Numbered from the stretch's first letter, positions 19,097-31,868 are shown. The stretch: 62,000 bases of DNA from Mesostigma viride (GCA_009746045.1 RPFO01001075.1:915738-977737), one strand, 5' to 3'. A program made the numbers and translations. The notes: generated by a model from the sequence alone, not told the origin.

Positions 19097-22000
19097 TCAA
19101 GCGGCCGCCACCTCCTCCACCTTGGCCGGCGTGCTGGCGGGGCGCTTGCTGCTGTCCGCAGCCCCCCCCTCCTTGCCCCCCTTGTCGCTGCGTGCAGGTG
19201 CCCCCTTGCCGCCCCCCTTGCCCTGCGGTGCATCCTTCTGTGCGGCCTCCTTGGCGCGCTTGAAGTCGTCCAGAGTGCGGAACTTGTCCTCCAGGATCTT
19301 GCGCAGTTCCGGGTGCATCTCGGGCCGCTCGCCGCTGGTGTAGTGGTGGAACGCCCAGAACTTCTCCAGACCGTACAGCCGCCCGTCCCTGTAGTCCTTG
19401 AGCGTGGCCTCCTCAAAGTCCTTGTACAGGTGCGGCCGCATGCGCTTCTCCAGCCCATAACTGAAGAAGCGGAAGAGGCACTCGAGGCCGTAGTAGTAGC
19501 CGGTCGCCGCGTCCTCCTGCGCGTAGCGGCGGAAGTCGCTGCGGGGACGGCGACAGGGACAAGGTGCGCACAGAGGGGGCAGGGGTCAGCACAGTCTCAC
19601 AGGGGGGACCATGGAGGGAGACAACTCAAGGGCAAGGAGGGGAGGGAAGACGCGGGAACCGGGAAGATGCGGGGGTGACCAACCCAAGGGTAATCCATGG
19701 ATCAGCCACCATAAAATGTGCAAGAGAGAGCCATTTGGTGCACAAATACCACGTCCCTTACCTCAACACAGCAGCCTGCCATGCCATGCCATGCCTGCCA
19801 CCGCACTCATTGCCTTCCCCTGCTCCCCACATGTGTGGCCCTGGCGCCGCGCACACCCACCTGTACATCTGCCTGTTGAACGAGTTGCGCAGGAAGTAGG
19901 ACCAGAAGCGGAAGAGCGTGTTCATCTCCTCGGAGCAGCCAGGACCCAGCCGTTCGCGCTCGGCCAGGCAGCGCTTGTAGAACTTGGCGTACTTGACCTG
20001 CTTGAAGCCATTGTCCTCCAGCAGGGCGTGGGACGGGTGCTGGAAGTGGGGCAGCGGCTTGGACAGGGAGCCAACCACCGGCGACGCGCCTGCGCTGCCA
20101 GGGCTGGGGCTTCCCCCCCGCAGGAACTCGCCACCCTTGGCCGACCCGTACGAGGAGGAAAGCATGCTGCCGTTGGCCAGTAGGCTGCCCCCCTCCGGTG
20201 GGGTGCTGCCGAAGAAGAAGCCGATTGAGTCGCTGGGGGGGCTCTCCGCCGTGATGCCTCGCCCACTGGGGGAGGGGGCAGCCAGGGGGAGACACGAGAA
20301 GGTGGCGAGAGGACAAGTGAGCGATCAGGGGGCAGGGGCCGCATGTGGGTGGGACGGCATCAGCAAACGTGTGCAGGTTCATGCACGCACAGGAGAATGA
20401 CAGGCGCAAAGAATGATTCACAAGCGCAGAGGCAGGCGGGTAGGTAAGGGGTGTTACTACATAGATGTTGCCAACATTCCACCTGCGGAGGCAATAGCTC
20501 CTCTTGGGCCACACATGCCATCCCAGTGTAACGGCACCCCACACAGATCACCCTGCTCCGCACATACCATCCTGGCACCGCCGCCACATGTACCTATTCT
20601 CACGTATCGGCCCACACATCCCACACCTGCCGACATCTATATCCTCCCCCTTAAAACATACCGGTTGATGTAGCTGCCGTAGGACGAAGCCAGGTTGTTG
20701 TTGACGGGCGTGCCATGGCCCGGGATCCACCGCTGGTGGTTGGGCCCGCCCTGCCGCCCGCTTGGTGGCCGCGCCACGTTCATGGGCTGGGAGGAAAGCG
20801 AGCTGGACAGACCACCCGCGCTGCTGGACAAGCTGGTGGACAGGCCACCGGCCGCCAGCGACGCAGACAGGCCGCCCTTGGGCGTGCTGCCCGCCGCACC
20901 GCTGGCCGGCCCAGGCGCGACGACGATGTTGGATCGCCCGCCCGAGATGCGGCGGCTCCCCCCCCGCAGCTCCTGCTCGTAGTAGTAGAGGCCGTCGTTG
21001 ATCATGCTGGCCATATCCTGGCCCAGCGCCTTGCGCCCGTGGTCCTTGCCGTCGGGCCCCGCGCGGTCGCCCTTCTTGCCCGCGGACGAGCGTGCGTGGC
21101 GTGACTGGGTGACGATCACCAGCCGCTCCAGCGCGCTGTCGCCCAACTCGCCCTCATCGTCATCCTCGTCGTCGCCCCCACGGCCCAGCTTGCCGTCCTT
21201 GTGCGGCGCGCCGCTCTTGCCCCCTGCGGCCGCCTCCTTGCTGCCCCCCGCCTCCTTGCCCTTCCCCTTTGCCTTGGCCGCCTTGGCGTCCAGCTCCTCA
21301 TCAAACTGGAACTGCTCCCCCTCGTCCTCGTCACCCAGGAACTCGCCGTCGCCGTCATCCCCGTCCTTGTCACCGCCTTTTTCCTTGCCGGCAGACGCAG
21401 GCTTGGCCTTGGAGGGTGGGACACCACCCAAGCCAGGGCCGCCCTTTGCGGCACCGCCCAGGCCTCCACCGGGCTTAGCGTCCGCAGCTGCCCCAACACC
21501 CTTGCCAGGAGCTGCCTTGGCCACGGCCGGCTTGGCCACCTTGGCCGTGCTGCTACCCGCGGCCGCGGCTGCGTCTGTCGAGGCGCCCGCATCCTTGGGG
21601 GCGGTGTCGCTGGCCGGCGCCGCCGAGTCACCCGCTGAGGGAGCAGAGTTCGCTGCGGCCGCGGCTGCGCTTCCATCCTTCCCAGCGTCGGCGTCTGTGG
21701 CCTTGTCCTTCTCCTTGTCCTTGCCCTCCTTGTCCTTGCCCTCCTTATCCTTGCCCTCCTTGTCCTTGCCCTTGCCCTCCGTGGGAGGCAGCAGCCAGTT
21801 GGCCCAGTCGTTGCGGCGCCGCACCTTGTCACCCTGCAACTCCACCTGCGTGGAGCCCTTGAGGGATTCCAGCACCAGGTTGATGTCCTGCACGTCAGGG
21901 TGGCGGGTGCGCGGGGTGGTGGGTATGGCAGGAGATGGATCCTTGCTTTGGTGAGTAGGAAAAGAAATAGGTAAGAAAAAAGGCAAACCAGCGAATTGGA

Positions 22001-24638
22001 ATTGAGATTGACATAAAATGTCCCATGTGTCCTCATTAAAAAAAAAAAAATTGCCTCCTATTGATATAGTCAACGATGCCACCATGCTGGAACCATCGTG
22101 ATGGCCGTCCAGCGCTACCTACCCCCCAACATGCATAAGACGTGATGGCCGTCCAGCGCTACCTACCCCCCAACATGCATAAGACGTGATGGCCGTCCAG
22201 CGCTACCTACCCCCCAACATGCATGGGAGCTAGACCGCACAAGGCTCACGACAGTACGATACAGCCTCCAACCCTGCATAACAGCAATTGTAGCAAATGC
22301 GTGCGGCTCCAATCCCTCCTCACCCTCATTCCCCATTCATCCGTCGCACTAGCTCTCTTACCCTCCATCGTTCTCTCTCTCCTTCCCCCAAATCCCTGCC
22401 GTATCCCTCTTTCCCTCCTACCAATAATCTATTTGCCTCCCTCCGCCCTCTCATTGACCTCCCCGCTCAATGACTACACCACCCCAACCCTGTCCATCCA
22501 CCTCTTACAAATCTTCCTCATGTTGTTCCTTATTCTTCAATGATCAACCCAGCCTGCATCTCCATAACTACACGCACCCCGCCATCCCAGCTCCTTCAGC
22601 ACATATGGCATTACTTGTTACCAGGAACCCCAATTTCCTGCATCCCTGGCATGCCCGTCCCGCTTCCCCTTCCCCTCCACACACACTGAGACATGCACGT
22701 GGACCAAGTACGTGCATGCCCAGAAAAAAAAGGCAAATGGCACCGAGATCACGTCTCTACTGTGTAGTATATGCTCTATTGGGAAGTATACGTGATGAAG
22801 TCTCGATTGGGTGGGGGCGCTAGCGACCTGATGTGCGCCGCAAGATGCCATCGACTCAGCACGAGCCCCCTGGCCGTGTTTGCCCACGTGCATACCTGCG
22901 TGAGGCTGCGCATGCGGTTGAACGCGGCGATGTTGGCAACGGGGACCCAGCCGGCCTCGTCCATCTGCCCACGCAGGAAGATATCGCGGCACAGATTCTC
23001 CGTGCTGAAGTAGTAATCCACCTGCGCACAGATGCGCGCCTTGAGCGGCGGCGGGTTGATTCCGCCACCCAGCGCGCCGCCCATCACCACCGCGTTCAGG
23101 GGCATGCTGCCCGCGCCCGCCCCTGGGTACACCGGGTAGAAGGGCACCATGCCGGGCATGGGGCGGCTGCTGGCATCCGGAACCAGGTACATGTTGCCTG
23201 CGGGGCCCATCACCACGCCGGGCATGCCGACACTCCCCATGGCACCACCACGGCCACCCCCGTAGCCGCGCATCGACTGGCCCCCACCACGCTGGCGTCC
23301 GCTCCCCACCCCGCCCTCCGCGCCCCCCTCGGCCATGCCCGCCGCGCCAGCGTGGCCCCCGCGCCCCCCCCCGGTCTCTGCCCCGCGCCCCCCACCCCCC
23401 TGGTGGTTGATCCAGCTGGCCGCGCCCGACCCGCCACCCGCCGCACCCCCGCGCTTGTGCTCTGCCTTCTGCTGCCGACCATTCGCCGGCATCTTGACCT
23501 GACGGCCCCCCTGAGGGTGTCCCTCCCCTGACCCAGCGCCCCCGCCCCCCCTGCCCTGTCCCCTCGGCGCGCCGTCTCCCCCTCCCTTCCGTTCCTTGTC
23601 GTGGGCCTTGCCACCGCCCTCGCCCTGCGCCCCGCTGCCGCCACGGCCCGCTCCACCGCCTGCGCCTCCACCCGCACCCTTACCGGTGGACGCAGCGCCC
23701 GTGGTGGCATCCGTGCTCCGTGCACTGGCACCGCTGCTGGCGGCTGCCCCTGGTGCCCCCCCTGCCCCCACGGCGGCGGGCTCTGTGGTCGCGGCGGCAG
23801 CCTTGTTCTTGGCGTCCACCAGCGAGGGCCACGCGGCCAGGGGGGTGGATGCCGCTGCGACCGCCGCAGGAGCTGCCACTGCCACCGGTTTGCCCCAGGC
23901 CGGCTTGACAGGTCCTGCCGGCTTGGCTGCCGCCGCCCCTCCCGCGCGGTCGCCTGCCTTGCCCTTTCCCTCCTCGTCTGTCGAGGCGTCGCCGCCCGTG
24001 CTCCCCTTGTCCACCCCCTTATCCTCCGAGGGGGCACCCTCCTTGGGCGTACCGCTCGCCTCCCCCCCAGCGCCGCTCTTGTCCGCGTCGCTGGAATCCT
24101 CCACGGCCGCAGCGCTCGCGGCATTGGCGTCACGGACCACCGCACCGCTGGACGGCTTAGGCCCTTGAGGGAAAAACTCTTTGGACCTCCATTCCGGTCT
24201 AGGCTCCGAATCGTCGTCTGCTGGACGTTGACGGCCCCCTCCCACAACTTTCACGCCGATACCTTTGGCTTCGGGCTTGGGTTTCTGATCAGCTTTTACT
24301 ACTTGTGACCACATTGCCTTCGGCGGGGCAGCATTTCCAGGCGAACTGGTCGCCGCGTCCTCTCCCTTGCTTTGATTTTGGGCCGAATTTTCGGAAGACG
24401 CTTGTTTTGCTGGAGTTTCCTCGGAGGCACTCTTAGACGAAGCCTCCGTGGCCGTATCCGCGGAGGCCTGGCTAGCTTCCTTGCCAGCATCGGCCTTTCC
24501 AAGGTCGCTGCTGGAATTCGCTGAGCCTGTGGACGCTACTGACTGTGGCTTCGCTGGCTCCTCGACCTGGGCTGCGGCGGGCGCTACACTCGGGGCAGCG
24601 GCCACAGCCTGAGTCTCCTTCGGCTCGGAAGAGTCCAT
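19097..24638 (-). CDS. LARP1: La-related protein 1 (LARP1), four exons
   Basis: Exons on the minus strand are 24638-22896, 21887-20662, 20265-19861 and 19538-19097. All have GT/AG borders and compatible phases (0, 2, 2), giving 1271 residues. LARP1 binds mRNAs, notably 5'TOP messages, and links TOR signalling to their translation and stability in the cytoplasm. Residues 1-531 are low-complexity (Ala, Gly, acidic, RGG-like GGGRGG). The La motif spans about 532-615 ('[17 protein letters not shown]', '[12 protein letters not shown]', '[10 protein letters not shown]') and is split by intron 1 after 'RSLTQ'. A Lys/Asp/Glu repeat of KDKEG type follows (about 620-640), then Ala- and acid-rich linkers. 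'[11 protein letters not shown]' lies at about 1003-1013. The C-terminal DM15 cap-binding region is about 1066-1205 ('[15 protein letters not shown]', '[15 protein letters not shown]', '[13 protein letters not shown]'). Length fits plant and animal LARP1. The start is the first Met of the open frame. Read-through of introns makes longer open frames but breaks the conserved joins. Confidence 0.93.
22098..22229. repeat. 44-bp tandem repeat, 3 copies, in LARP1 intron 1
   Basis: Units start at 22098, 22142 and 22186, each opening with 'gtgatggccgtccagcgct'. The copies are near-identical. They lie inside the 1008-bp intron between the two halves of the La motif. Confidence 0.9.
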
Positions 24639-25364
24639 ACCGTGTATTAGCTAATAAAATCAACTGTTAAACTGAGAGCCGACGAACCTGGCCAAAATGT
24701 GATTCTTACTCTCTATAATCCATGAATACTCCCGGTCAGCCTCGGCGTGAATCACGTGGCGTAATGCTAGACCAATGCTGGAAGTTGAGCCCCGATACGA
24801 TAACCTGCTACACCGGCCACCAAGAAGAGCGTACTCAGCCGAGGGATGCGGCTCCATCAAAAGGGAGTGTACCGTTCATGGAGGCAATCAATTCTCTCCC
24901 CACAATGTCCTTGGCAACAAACGTAAATGACCCCTCTGTCGAGCTATAAAGCAATCCGGCGACGTCAGACTGTAGCAATCGCTTCACGCGCACGAATACG
25001 TGCCTGCGGCGCAAGGGCTCCGTTGGCCCGTAAGCTCAGTGCAGGGCATGCGCTGCGATCGGCCCACGGCCCAGGCACAGCCGCCCCTCTCAAGAGTCCT
25101 CACCCGATTGCTATTGCGCAAAAAACACCACAAAGCCTTTCAGCCGTACGCGTTCCGTACAGAATCTTCATAAGCTTGCTTGGCCATCCAATTAGTGCTC
25201 GCTCCTTTGTTATCTTAGAATGTGGCGACAGACAGCAACGGGATCTCACCGCCAATTCCGCGCAGTCCACCCGGGGAATATAAATATACAATTTTTACCA
25301 GGTTATGTACATATGTATGCCTTATTCATATTTAGTTATAAAATACTTCACATTCGGAAACATA
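24639..25364. promoter_or_regulatory. Intergenic upstream region of LARP1
   Basis: No protein gene is recognised. This interval must contain the LARP1 promoter and 5' UTR, but I cannot point to a specific TATA box or operator. GC content drops toward the TIR element at 25365. Confidence 0.35.
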
Positions 25365-25850
25365 TACCGTAGTGGTCCCAATATCTGTACGCGTAATTAT
25401 GTACGAATCGACCTCGTACAGGCCCAAAAAAACCCTCTTCCGGGCCTCGTACACCTCAAAATTAGGTACCACCAGCGCAGCGCGGCGCAGACCTTAAAGC
25501 CTAGCTACCCGTGGCGCGGCGCCCGGAGGGAGTTTTCGCGCGCAAACTTCGTTTGATCTGCGTTGAGACATGACTCAGAGGTAAACTGTGCATTTTTTAT
25601 TTATCCCATACACCATCACAATATACCCGCCCGCTGGCATTCAGTTAGCTAAATGGCTACTACCTAGTACCTACATGCAGTTCAGTCAAACTGAACTGAA
25701 CTACCTACTACTCGCGCACCCTTGAATATACCCTGACATTATACGTACGTACAGTAAAAATAATTCCCAAAAGTTCTCGTACACGTAACAAAAATTCCTA
25801 AAAGTATTCGTACGATAATTACGCGTACAGATATTGGGGCCACTACGGTA
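25365..25850. mobile_element. 486-bp non-autonomous TIR element with TA duplication
   Basis: The left end 'taccgtagtggtcccaatat' and the right end (inverted complement 'taccgtagtggccccaatat') continue as matching arms of about 45 bp through 'ctgtacgcgtaattat'. TA flanks both ends (25363-25364 and 25851-25852). There is no coding capacity, so it fits a MITE. The TA duplication points to the Tc1/mariner group, though the terminal bases are not the usual CAGT. Confidence 0.7.
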
Positions 25851-26427
25851 TATCCCGCCCGCTATAGTACCAGTACACAAAAACGCAAAATTGTCATGCA
25901 TGGTGCATTGCCACCATAAACCTTCGAGAGAATCAATAAGAAAATTAAACTTTTTAGATCATCATGGCGGTATGAATTCGCAATTAGCCTGCTTCGTCGA
26001 AGTTTAGGTAGTAATAAACTTCAATCCCAGCATATCCCCCCCCTTGTTGTACGTAAGTGCTGGCCAACATTTTTTTCTTCTTTCACCAGGCAAGGTTGTT
26101 CACCGTCTAAAGACACTTCTCTTGTTAGGGTGCCCAGGTCATCTTGCGTTTCGAAATTGTGGTAGTAAATGCTACAAACTCACAGCGTCGAAGTAAACTG
26201 TAGGCTTATTGCTGATGCATTGAATATGTCTTCGGTAATGGAGAGAAGCCGCACGACTCAGAAACGTGCATGAGGCAGCCTTGCAGGCGGATGTAACCTT
26301 ATTTTCTTGACAAGCTGTTGGAGGCCGCACCTTCTACATGCCAGTGGCAGCGAGGGTGCGCTGGGTACCTGCCCCACTTGCCTGTTAAGGACCTGGGAAC
26401 CTTGTCGAGGAGAGAATTAAGCTGGAC
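25851..26427. other. Intergenic region upstream of LPXB; no gene recognised
   Basis: AT-rich DNA without a recognised coding sequence or RNA gene. It should hold the LPXB promoter. Confidence 0.35.
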
Positions 26428-29400
26428 ATGAGCGCATACACAGCTGTCTTTCCTGTAAGGAAACCAGCACAGCCAAACACTCACCGTGGGGTGCCGTTCC
26501 GGTGCTCTGCTCGGCACGGCGAGCCCCATCTCCGCTCCCCTGGCCCTCGCCCCCGTGCCAGCCCCGCGCGCCCGCCACACTCCCTCCCATGGCCAGGTGC
26601 TCCTGGCCATCCTCGCGTGGGCCGGCGGCGCTCGCCCCTCTCAGCGCACCCTTGTTATGCGCGCGCCGCGCCGGGGGACGCGCCCACTGGCGACGGCACC
26701 AGCGCGCGGCCCTTGCGCGTGCTGATCAGCACAGGGGACACGTCGGGGGACATGCACGCCGCCAGCCTGGTGAGGGAGCTGCTGGCTGCCGCCACCGCAC
26801 GCGGCATCCAGCTGGAGGTGGCTGCGCTGGGCGGCGCGCGCGTGCAGGCGGCAGGCGCCACCCTGCTGGCAGACGTCACAGGCCTGTCCTCCATCGGCGT
26901 GCTAGAAGCGCTGCCACTGGTGCTGCCCTCGCTGCGCATCCAGGCACGCGTGCGCTCCGTGCTGGTGGACGCGCCGCCTGACGTGGCGGTGCTCATCGAC
27001 TACCCAGGCGTGAACATCCCCTTTGGCCGATACCTCAAGGAGCAGCTGCGAGTGGCCCACGTGATCTACTACATCCCGCCCAATGAGTGGCTGGTGACAG
27101 GGGCGCGCACACCCACCATCTGCAGCATGGCGGACGCCATCCTCGCCGTGTACCCGGACGAGGCCGCCTACTTTGCGCAGCAGGGCGGCAAGGTGCACTA
27201 CGTTGGCCACCCGCTGGTGGACTCGGTGGCAGCGGCGGCGATCCCCCGCCACTCCGCACGGCAGTTGCTTCGTTTATCCCAGGAGGACGTGGTGGTGGCG
27301 CTGCTGCCCGCGTCGCGCCGCCAGGAGGTGAAGCTGCTGTGGCCCGTTATGCTGGCGGCCGCACAGAGGCTGCAGCGCCTGTTCGCGCAGCAGGAGCAGC
27401 GGCGATGCGTGGGCGGTGGGGGTGGGGGGAGCGGGGGGAAAGGGTTGCAGGCAGGGTGGGCGCCGGCCTCGCCCCCTCGCCGCCTGGTATTCCTTGCCCC
27501 TCAGCCCGACGGTGACCTACGCGCCCGCATGATGCGCGTGTGCGAGGGGGTGGATGGCGTGCACTGCCGCGTGTGGGGCACACAGGGGGAAGGGGCGGAC
27601 GGGCCCGGTGGCCCCGCAGTCGGCGGTGGCGCTGGCGAGGAGTCCGTCACCCGTGTGGGCCTGTGGGCAGGCAACTCGCTGGTTGTGCTGGCGGCTGCCG
27701 ACGCAGCGCTCACCAAATCGGGCAGCGTGAACGTGGAGCTGGCGTTGTTGGGCGTGCCACAGGTAGGCACCGCGCACGCACGCACACATGTGGGTGTCAT
27801 GCGCCTCTCAGTATGGATAGCGCAGTGCATTTTGTGGCCACCAAGTACATGCCCGGCCATGCCAGTCGCATGCGGTGCCGGGCTGTGGTCATGTGGCTGT
27901 GTGCCCTTGTCGGTAGGGTGGAAGGAACTTCCGCAGTGGCCAAACCACACAGGGGAAGAACTAGCGACCAATGCTGGTGGCACGTGTCGCATGGTGGGCT
28001 CTGCCATCAAGCCATCAGGATGATGGGCTTGTCTCCTTCTGCTTCGTGCACTTTCGCCGCTTGCCTTGACGCCCCTTGACCTCACGGTCGTGTCCTTGCA
28101 CACTTTTCCTCGTTCCCCTTCTACCTCAGCCCCCGGTGTCCTCACCCATGGCCTTGTCATGTTTGTGTGCTGGCGGTGTGCCCCTGCCCCACCCTGCCAG
28201 GTGGTGGCCTACCGCCTGGACCGGGCCACCGCGTGGGTCGCACGCCACCTGCTGCGGCTGCGCGTGCCCCACATCTGCCTCGTCAACCTGATCATGGACG
28301 AACGCATCGTGCCGGAGCACCTGCAGGAGGAGGCCGAGCCTCAAGCACTGGCCAAGGCGCTGCTGCCGCTGCTGCCACCGCAACGGGAGGGGGCAGATGG
28401 TGGCAGCGAGGGAGGCGGCCGCGAGATGGTGCGAGGGAGGGATGGTGTGGGGCGTGTGCGTGAAGCATGGATGTGTGTCTGCGTGTGTGTGTGTGTGTGG
28501 TGTGGGTCTGTTTGTGAGAGCCAGCAAGCAGGGGGGCATGTGGCCAGTACGCAGGATGAGGGTGGCTGCGTGTGTGTGTGTGTGTGGTGTGGGTCTGTTT
28601 GTGAGAGCCAGCAAGCAGGGGGGCATGTGGCCAGTACGCAGGATGAGGGTGGCTGCTTGTGTGTGTGTGTGTGTGGTGTGGGTCTGTTTGTGAGAGCCAG
28701 CAAGCAGGGGGGCATGTGGCCAGTACGCAGGATGAGGGTGGCTGCTTGTGTGTGTGTGTGTGTGGTGTGTGGGTCTGTATGTGAGAGCCGCAAGCAGGGG
28801 GGCATGTGGCCAGTACGCAGGATGAGGGTGGCTGCTTGTGTGTGTGTGTGTGGTGTGTGGGTCTGTATGTGAGAGCCGCAAGCAGGGGGGCATGTGGCCA
28901 GTACGCAGGATGAGGGTGGCTGCTTGTGTGTGTGTGTGTGTGGTGTGGGTCTGTTTGTGAGAGCCAGCAAGCAGGGGGGCATGTGGCCAGTACGCAGGAT
29001 GAGGGTGGCTGCGCGTGTGTGTGTGTGTGGTGTGGGTCTGTTTGTGAGAGCCAGCAAGCAGGGGGGCATGTGGCCAGTACGCAGGATGAGGGTGGCTGCG
29101 CGTGTGTGTGTGTGTGGTGTGGGTCTGTTTGTGAGAGCCAGCAAGCAGGGGGGCATGTGGCCAGTACGCAGGATGAGGGTGGCTGCGCGTGTGTGTGTGT
29201 GGTGTGGGTCTGTTTGTGAGAGCCAGCAAGCAGGGGGGCATGTGGCCAGTACGCAGGATGAGGGTGGCTGCGTGTGGGTGGGTGGGTGGGTGGGTGGGTG
29301 GGTGGGTCTGTTTGTGAGAGCCAGCAAGCAGGGGGGCATGTGGCCAGTACGCAGGATGAGGGTGGCTGCGTGTGTGTGTGTGTGTGGGTGTGTGTGTGTG

Positions 29401-31467
29401 TGGGTGGGTGGGTCTGTTTGTGAGAGCCAGCAAGCAGGGGGGCATGTGGCCAGTACGCAGGATGAGGGTGGCTGCGTGTGTGTGTGTGTGTGGTGTGGGT
29501 CTGTTTGTGAGAGCCAGCAAGCCGGGGGGCATGTGGCCAGTACGCAGGATGAGGGTGGCTGCGTGTGTGTGTGTGTGTGTGGTGTGGGTCTGTATGTGAG
29601 AGCCAGCAAGCAGGGGGGCATGTGGCCAGTACGCAGGATGAGGGTGGCTGCGTGTGTGTGTGTGTGGTGTGGGTCTGTTTGTGAGAGCCAGCAAGCAGGG
29701 GGGCATGTGGCCAGTACGCAGGATGAGGGTGGCTGCGTGTGTGTGTGTGGTGTGGGTCTGTTTGTGAGAGCCAGCAAGCAGGGGGGCATGTGGCCAGTAC
29801 GCAGGATGAGGGTGGCTGCGTGTGTGTGTGTGTGTGGTGTGGGTCTGTTTGTGAGAGCCAGCAAGCAGGGGGGCATGTGGCCAGTACGCCGGATGAGGGT
29901 GGCTGCGTGTGTGTGTGTGTGTGGTGTGGGTCTGTTTGTGAGAGCCAGCAAGCAGGGGGGCATGTGGCCAGTACGCAGGATGAGGGTGGCTGCGTGTGTG
30001 TGTGTGGTGTGGGTCTGTTTGTGAGAGCCAGCAAGCAGGGGGGCATGTGGCCAGTACGCAGGATGAGGGTGGCTGCATGTGTGTGTGTGTGGTGTGGGTC
30101 TGTTTGTGAGAGCCAGCAAGCAGGGGGGCATGTGGCCAGTACGCAGGATGAGGGTGGCTGCGCGTGTGTGTGTGTGTGGTGTGGGTCTGTATGTGAGAGC
30201 CAGCAAGCAGGGGGGCATGTGGCCAGTACGCAGGATGAGGGTGGCTGCGTGTGTGTGTGTGTGTGGTGTGGGTCTGTATGTGAGAGCCAGCAAGCAGGGG
30301 GGCATGTGGCCAGTACGCAGGATGAGGGTGGCTGCGTGTGTGTGTGTGTGTGGTGTGGGTCTGTTTGTGAGAGCCAGCAAGCAGGGGGGCATGTGGCCAG
30401 TACGCAGGATGAGGGTGGCTGCGCGTGTGTGTGTGTGTGTGGTGTGTGGGTCTGTATGTGAGAGCCGCAAGCCGGGGGGCATGTGGCCAGTACGTAGGAT
30501 GAGGGTGGCTGCTGGCGGGCTGTGCCTGTATTTGACTCCCCCGGTCGGTGCCCCCGGTTCCTGTGGGGGGGTGAGCTGCGCCGCATGGCGCACGGCGCAT
30601 GCAGCAAGCGTGCAGCGTGCAGCAAGCGCTGCTGGGATGCAATGTGGCCAGGGGTGCGAGCTCACCCGTTGCACCCCCTCCCATGCTGCCGCGATTGGGT
30701 GGAGCGTAGCAGTGGGGTGCGGGCGTCCCTTCAGCGTGCCCCTCCGCCCGTTGTACTCCCGTTGACCCTGTCCCCGCCGCCTTGCATTTATAATGCACGG
30801 TGGTGGCATCAGGAGTGCGTCCTGTGTGGCCATGCATGCATGCCGTGCACGGCACAAGCGTGCCGTGTCGCCATCCGCCGCTCACGACGGCATCGTTCGG
30901 ATGTCATGACCCACCCGCGCGGCGTGGAGGCTGCTCCGCTGCTAGCATGGCACCCGCGCCGCCGGGCCCTCGCGGCTCCTTGTGATGGGAAACACAGGAC
31001 AGGCGTTTCCCCTGGCTATCAGGCCCTCGCCCCCCTCCACTGGCCGCTGACACTGGCCGCTGATTTTTGTTCGCGGTGCATAGGTCCTTGTGGGGCCTAC
31101 CAGCATTGTTGCCAGAAGTCATGTGTTACAGAGCCTGCCAGCTGCCAGCTCATGCTTCCAGGTGTGGGTTCACCTTGACTCATTATGGTCACTGTGCACA
31201 CTGATGGTCACTCTGAGCACATCCAGCTGTTCACCACAGCACGCACCTCTGGATGCATGCGGATGCCTTGTGATGTGCTCTCCATCTCCGCAGGTGGATG
31301 CCGCGAGCGAGAGGACACGGATCCTGGAGGGCTACCGGCGGTTTCTGGCGTTCCTGGGAGGGGAGGGCGCCAGCCGGCGGGCTGCGAGCCATGTGCTATC
31401 ATGCCTCAACATATGCGAGGCCGAGTCGCTTCCCTTGGTGTTGCCAGAGGGAGAGCGTCCACAGTGA
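26428..31467 (+). CDS. LPXB: Lipid-A-disaccharide synthase, organelle-targeted, three exons
   Basis: Exons are 26428-27762, 28201-28428 and 31294-31467, joined in phase 0 with GT/AG borders: 578 residues. LpxB is a GT-B glycosyltransferase (family GT19) that joins UDP-2,3-diacylglucosamine to lipid X to make the lipid A disaccharide; plants run this pathway in mitochondria. Residues 1-95 are Arg/Pro/Ala-rich with few acids, like a transit peptide. The fold begins at about 96: 'PLRVLISTGDTSGDMHAASL', 'LSSIGVLEALP', 'VLIDYPGVNIPFGRYLK', 'VIYYIPPNEW', 'VGHPLVDSV', 'LLPASRRQEVK'. The C-terminal half has 'ALTKSGSVNVELALLGVPQ', 'CLVNLIMDERIVPEHLQEE' and 'LEGYRRFLAFLGGEGASRRA'. A Gly-rich insertion near residue 330 and the N-terminal extension explain the length over bacterial LpxB (about 380). 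Introns rule out bacterial contamination. The exact start and the exon 2 donor (28429) are the least certain points. Confidence 0.88.
28470..30515 (+). repeat. Compound minisatellite, 23 units of about 80-95 bp, in LPXB intron 2
   Basis: Each unit has a constant part containing 'gagagccagcaagcaggggg' and 'gccagtacgcaggatgaggg', followed by a variable (GT)n or (GGGT)n spacer ending at 'ggtctgtttgtgagag'. I counted 23 occurrences of the gagagcc word. The array fills most of the 2865-bp intron. His/Thr/Pro-rich open frames on the minus strand and Cys/Val-rich ones on the plus strand are artefacts of the repeat. Confidence 0.93.
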
Positions 31468-31868
31468 GCTCGCTCGCATAGCTCAGGAGTGCAGAGCAGC
31501 TCTACACGTTGATCTTCCCGAGGCTGACTCCTGAATATGTGTCTATGTACTTCAGCGATGTCGATCATGTGGCCATATGGAGCACACCTGCATGGGTCTC
31601 CTGGCCATGATCAAGGGACTGAAAGAACTTGCAGATAATGTCTTACTTAGTAAGATAAATTTACAAACTTTTGCATGTCTTACTAGATAGATTTAAACTT
31701 CTTTTGCATGGAAATATGAGGCGCGCTAGGAATGCATGCACATGCCACATCACTGATGTGCATGTGGCCGGCGATGTGTACAGGCATGGCTTGCCGATTT
31801 GTGGCACCCTCGATCCATTTTCCCACACTACAAAACTGTACATCGGCACCAACTAATATTTGCAGCTA
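31468..31868. other. LPXB 3' flank; no gene recognised
   Basis: Presumed 3' UTR and intergenic DNA between the LPXB stop and the minus-strand LINE tail. No other feature is seen. Confidence 0.4.

Noticed and set aside
28126-30885. Minus-strand open frames of 777-919 codons rich in His, Thr and Pro, and plus-strand Cys/Val-rich frames
   Set aside because: Artefacts of the LPXB intron 2 minisatellite; there is no domain, and they overlap LPXB exon 2.
26428-31467. Bacterial contamination or recent bacterial transfer of lpxB
   Set aside because: Two GT-AG introns, an N-terminal extension and flanking nuclear genes fit a resident nuclear gene of the green lineage.
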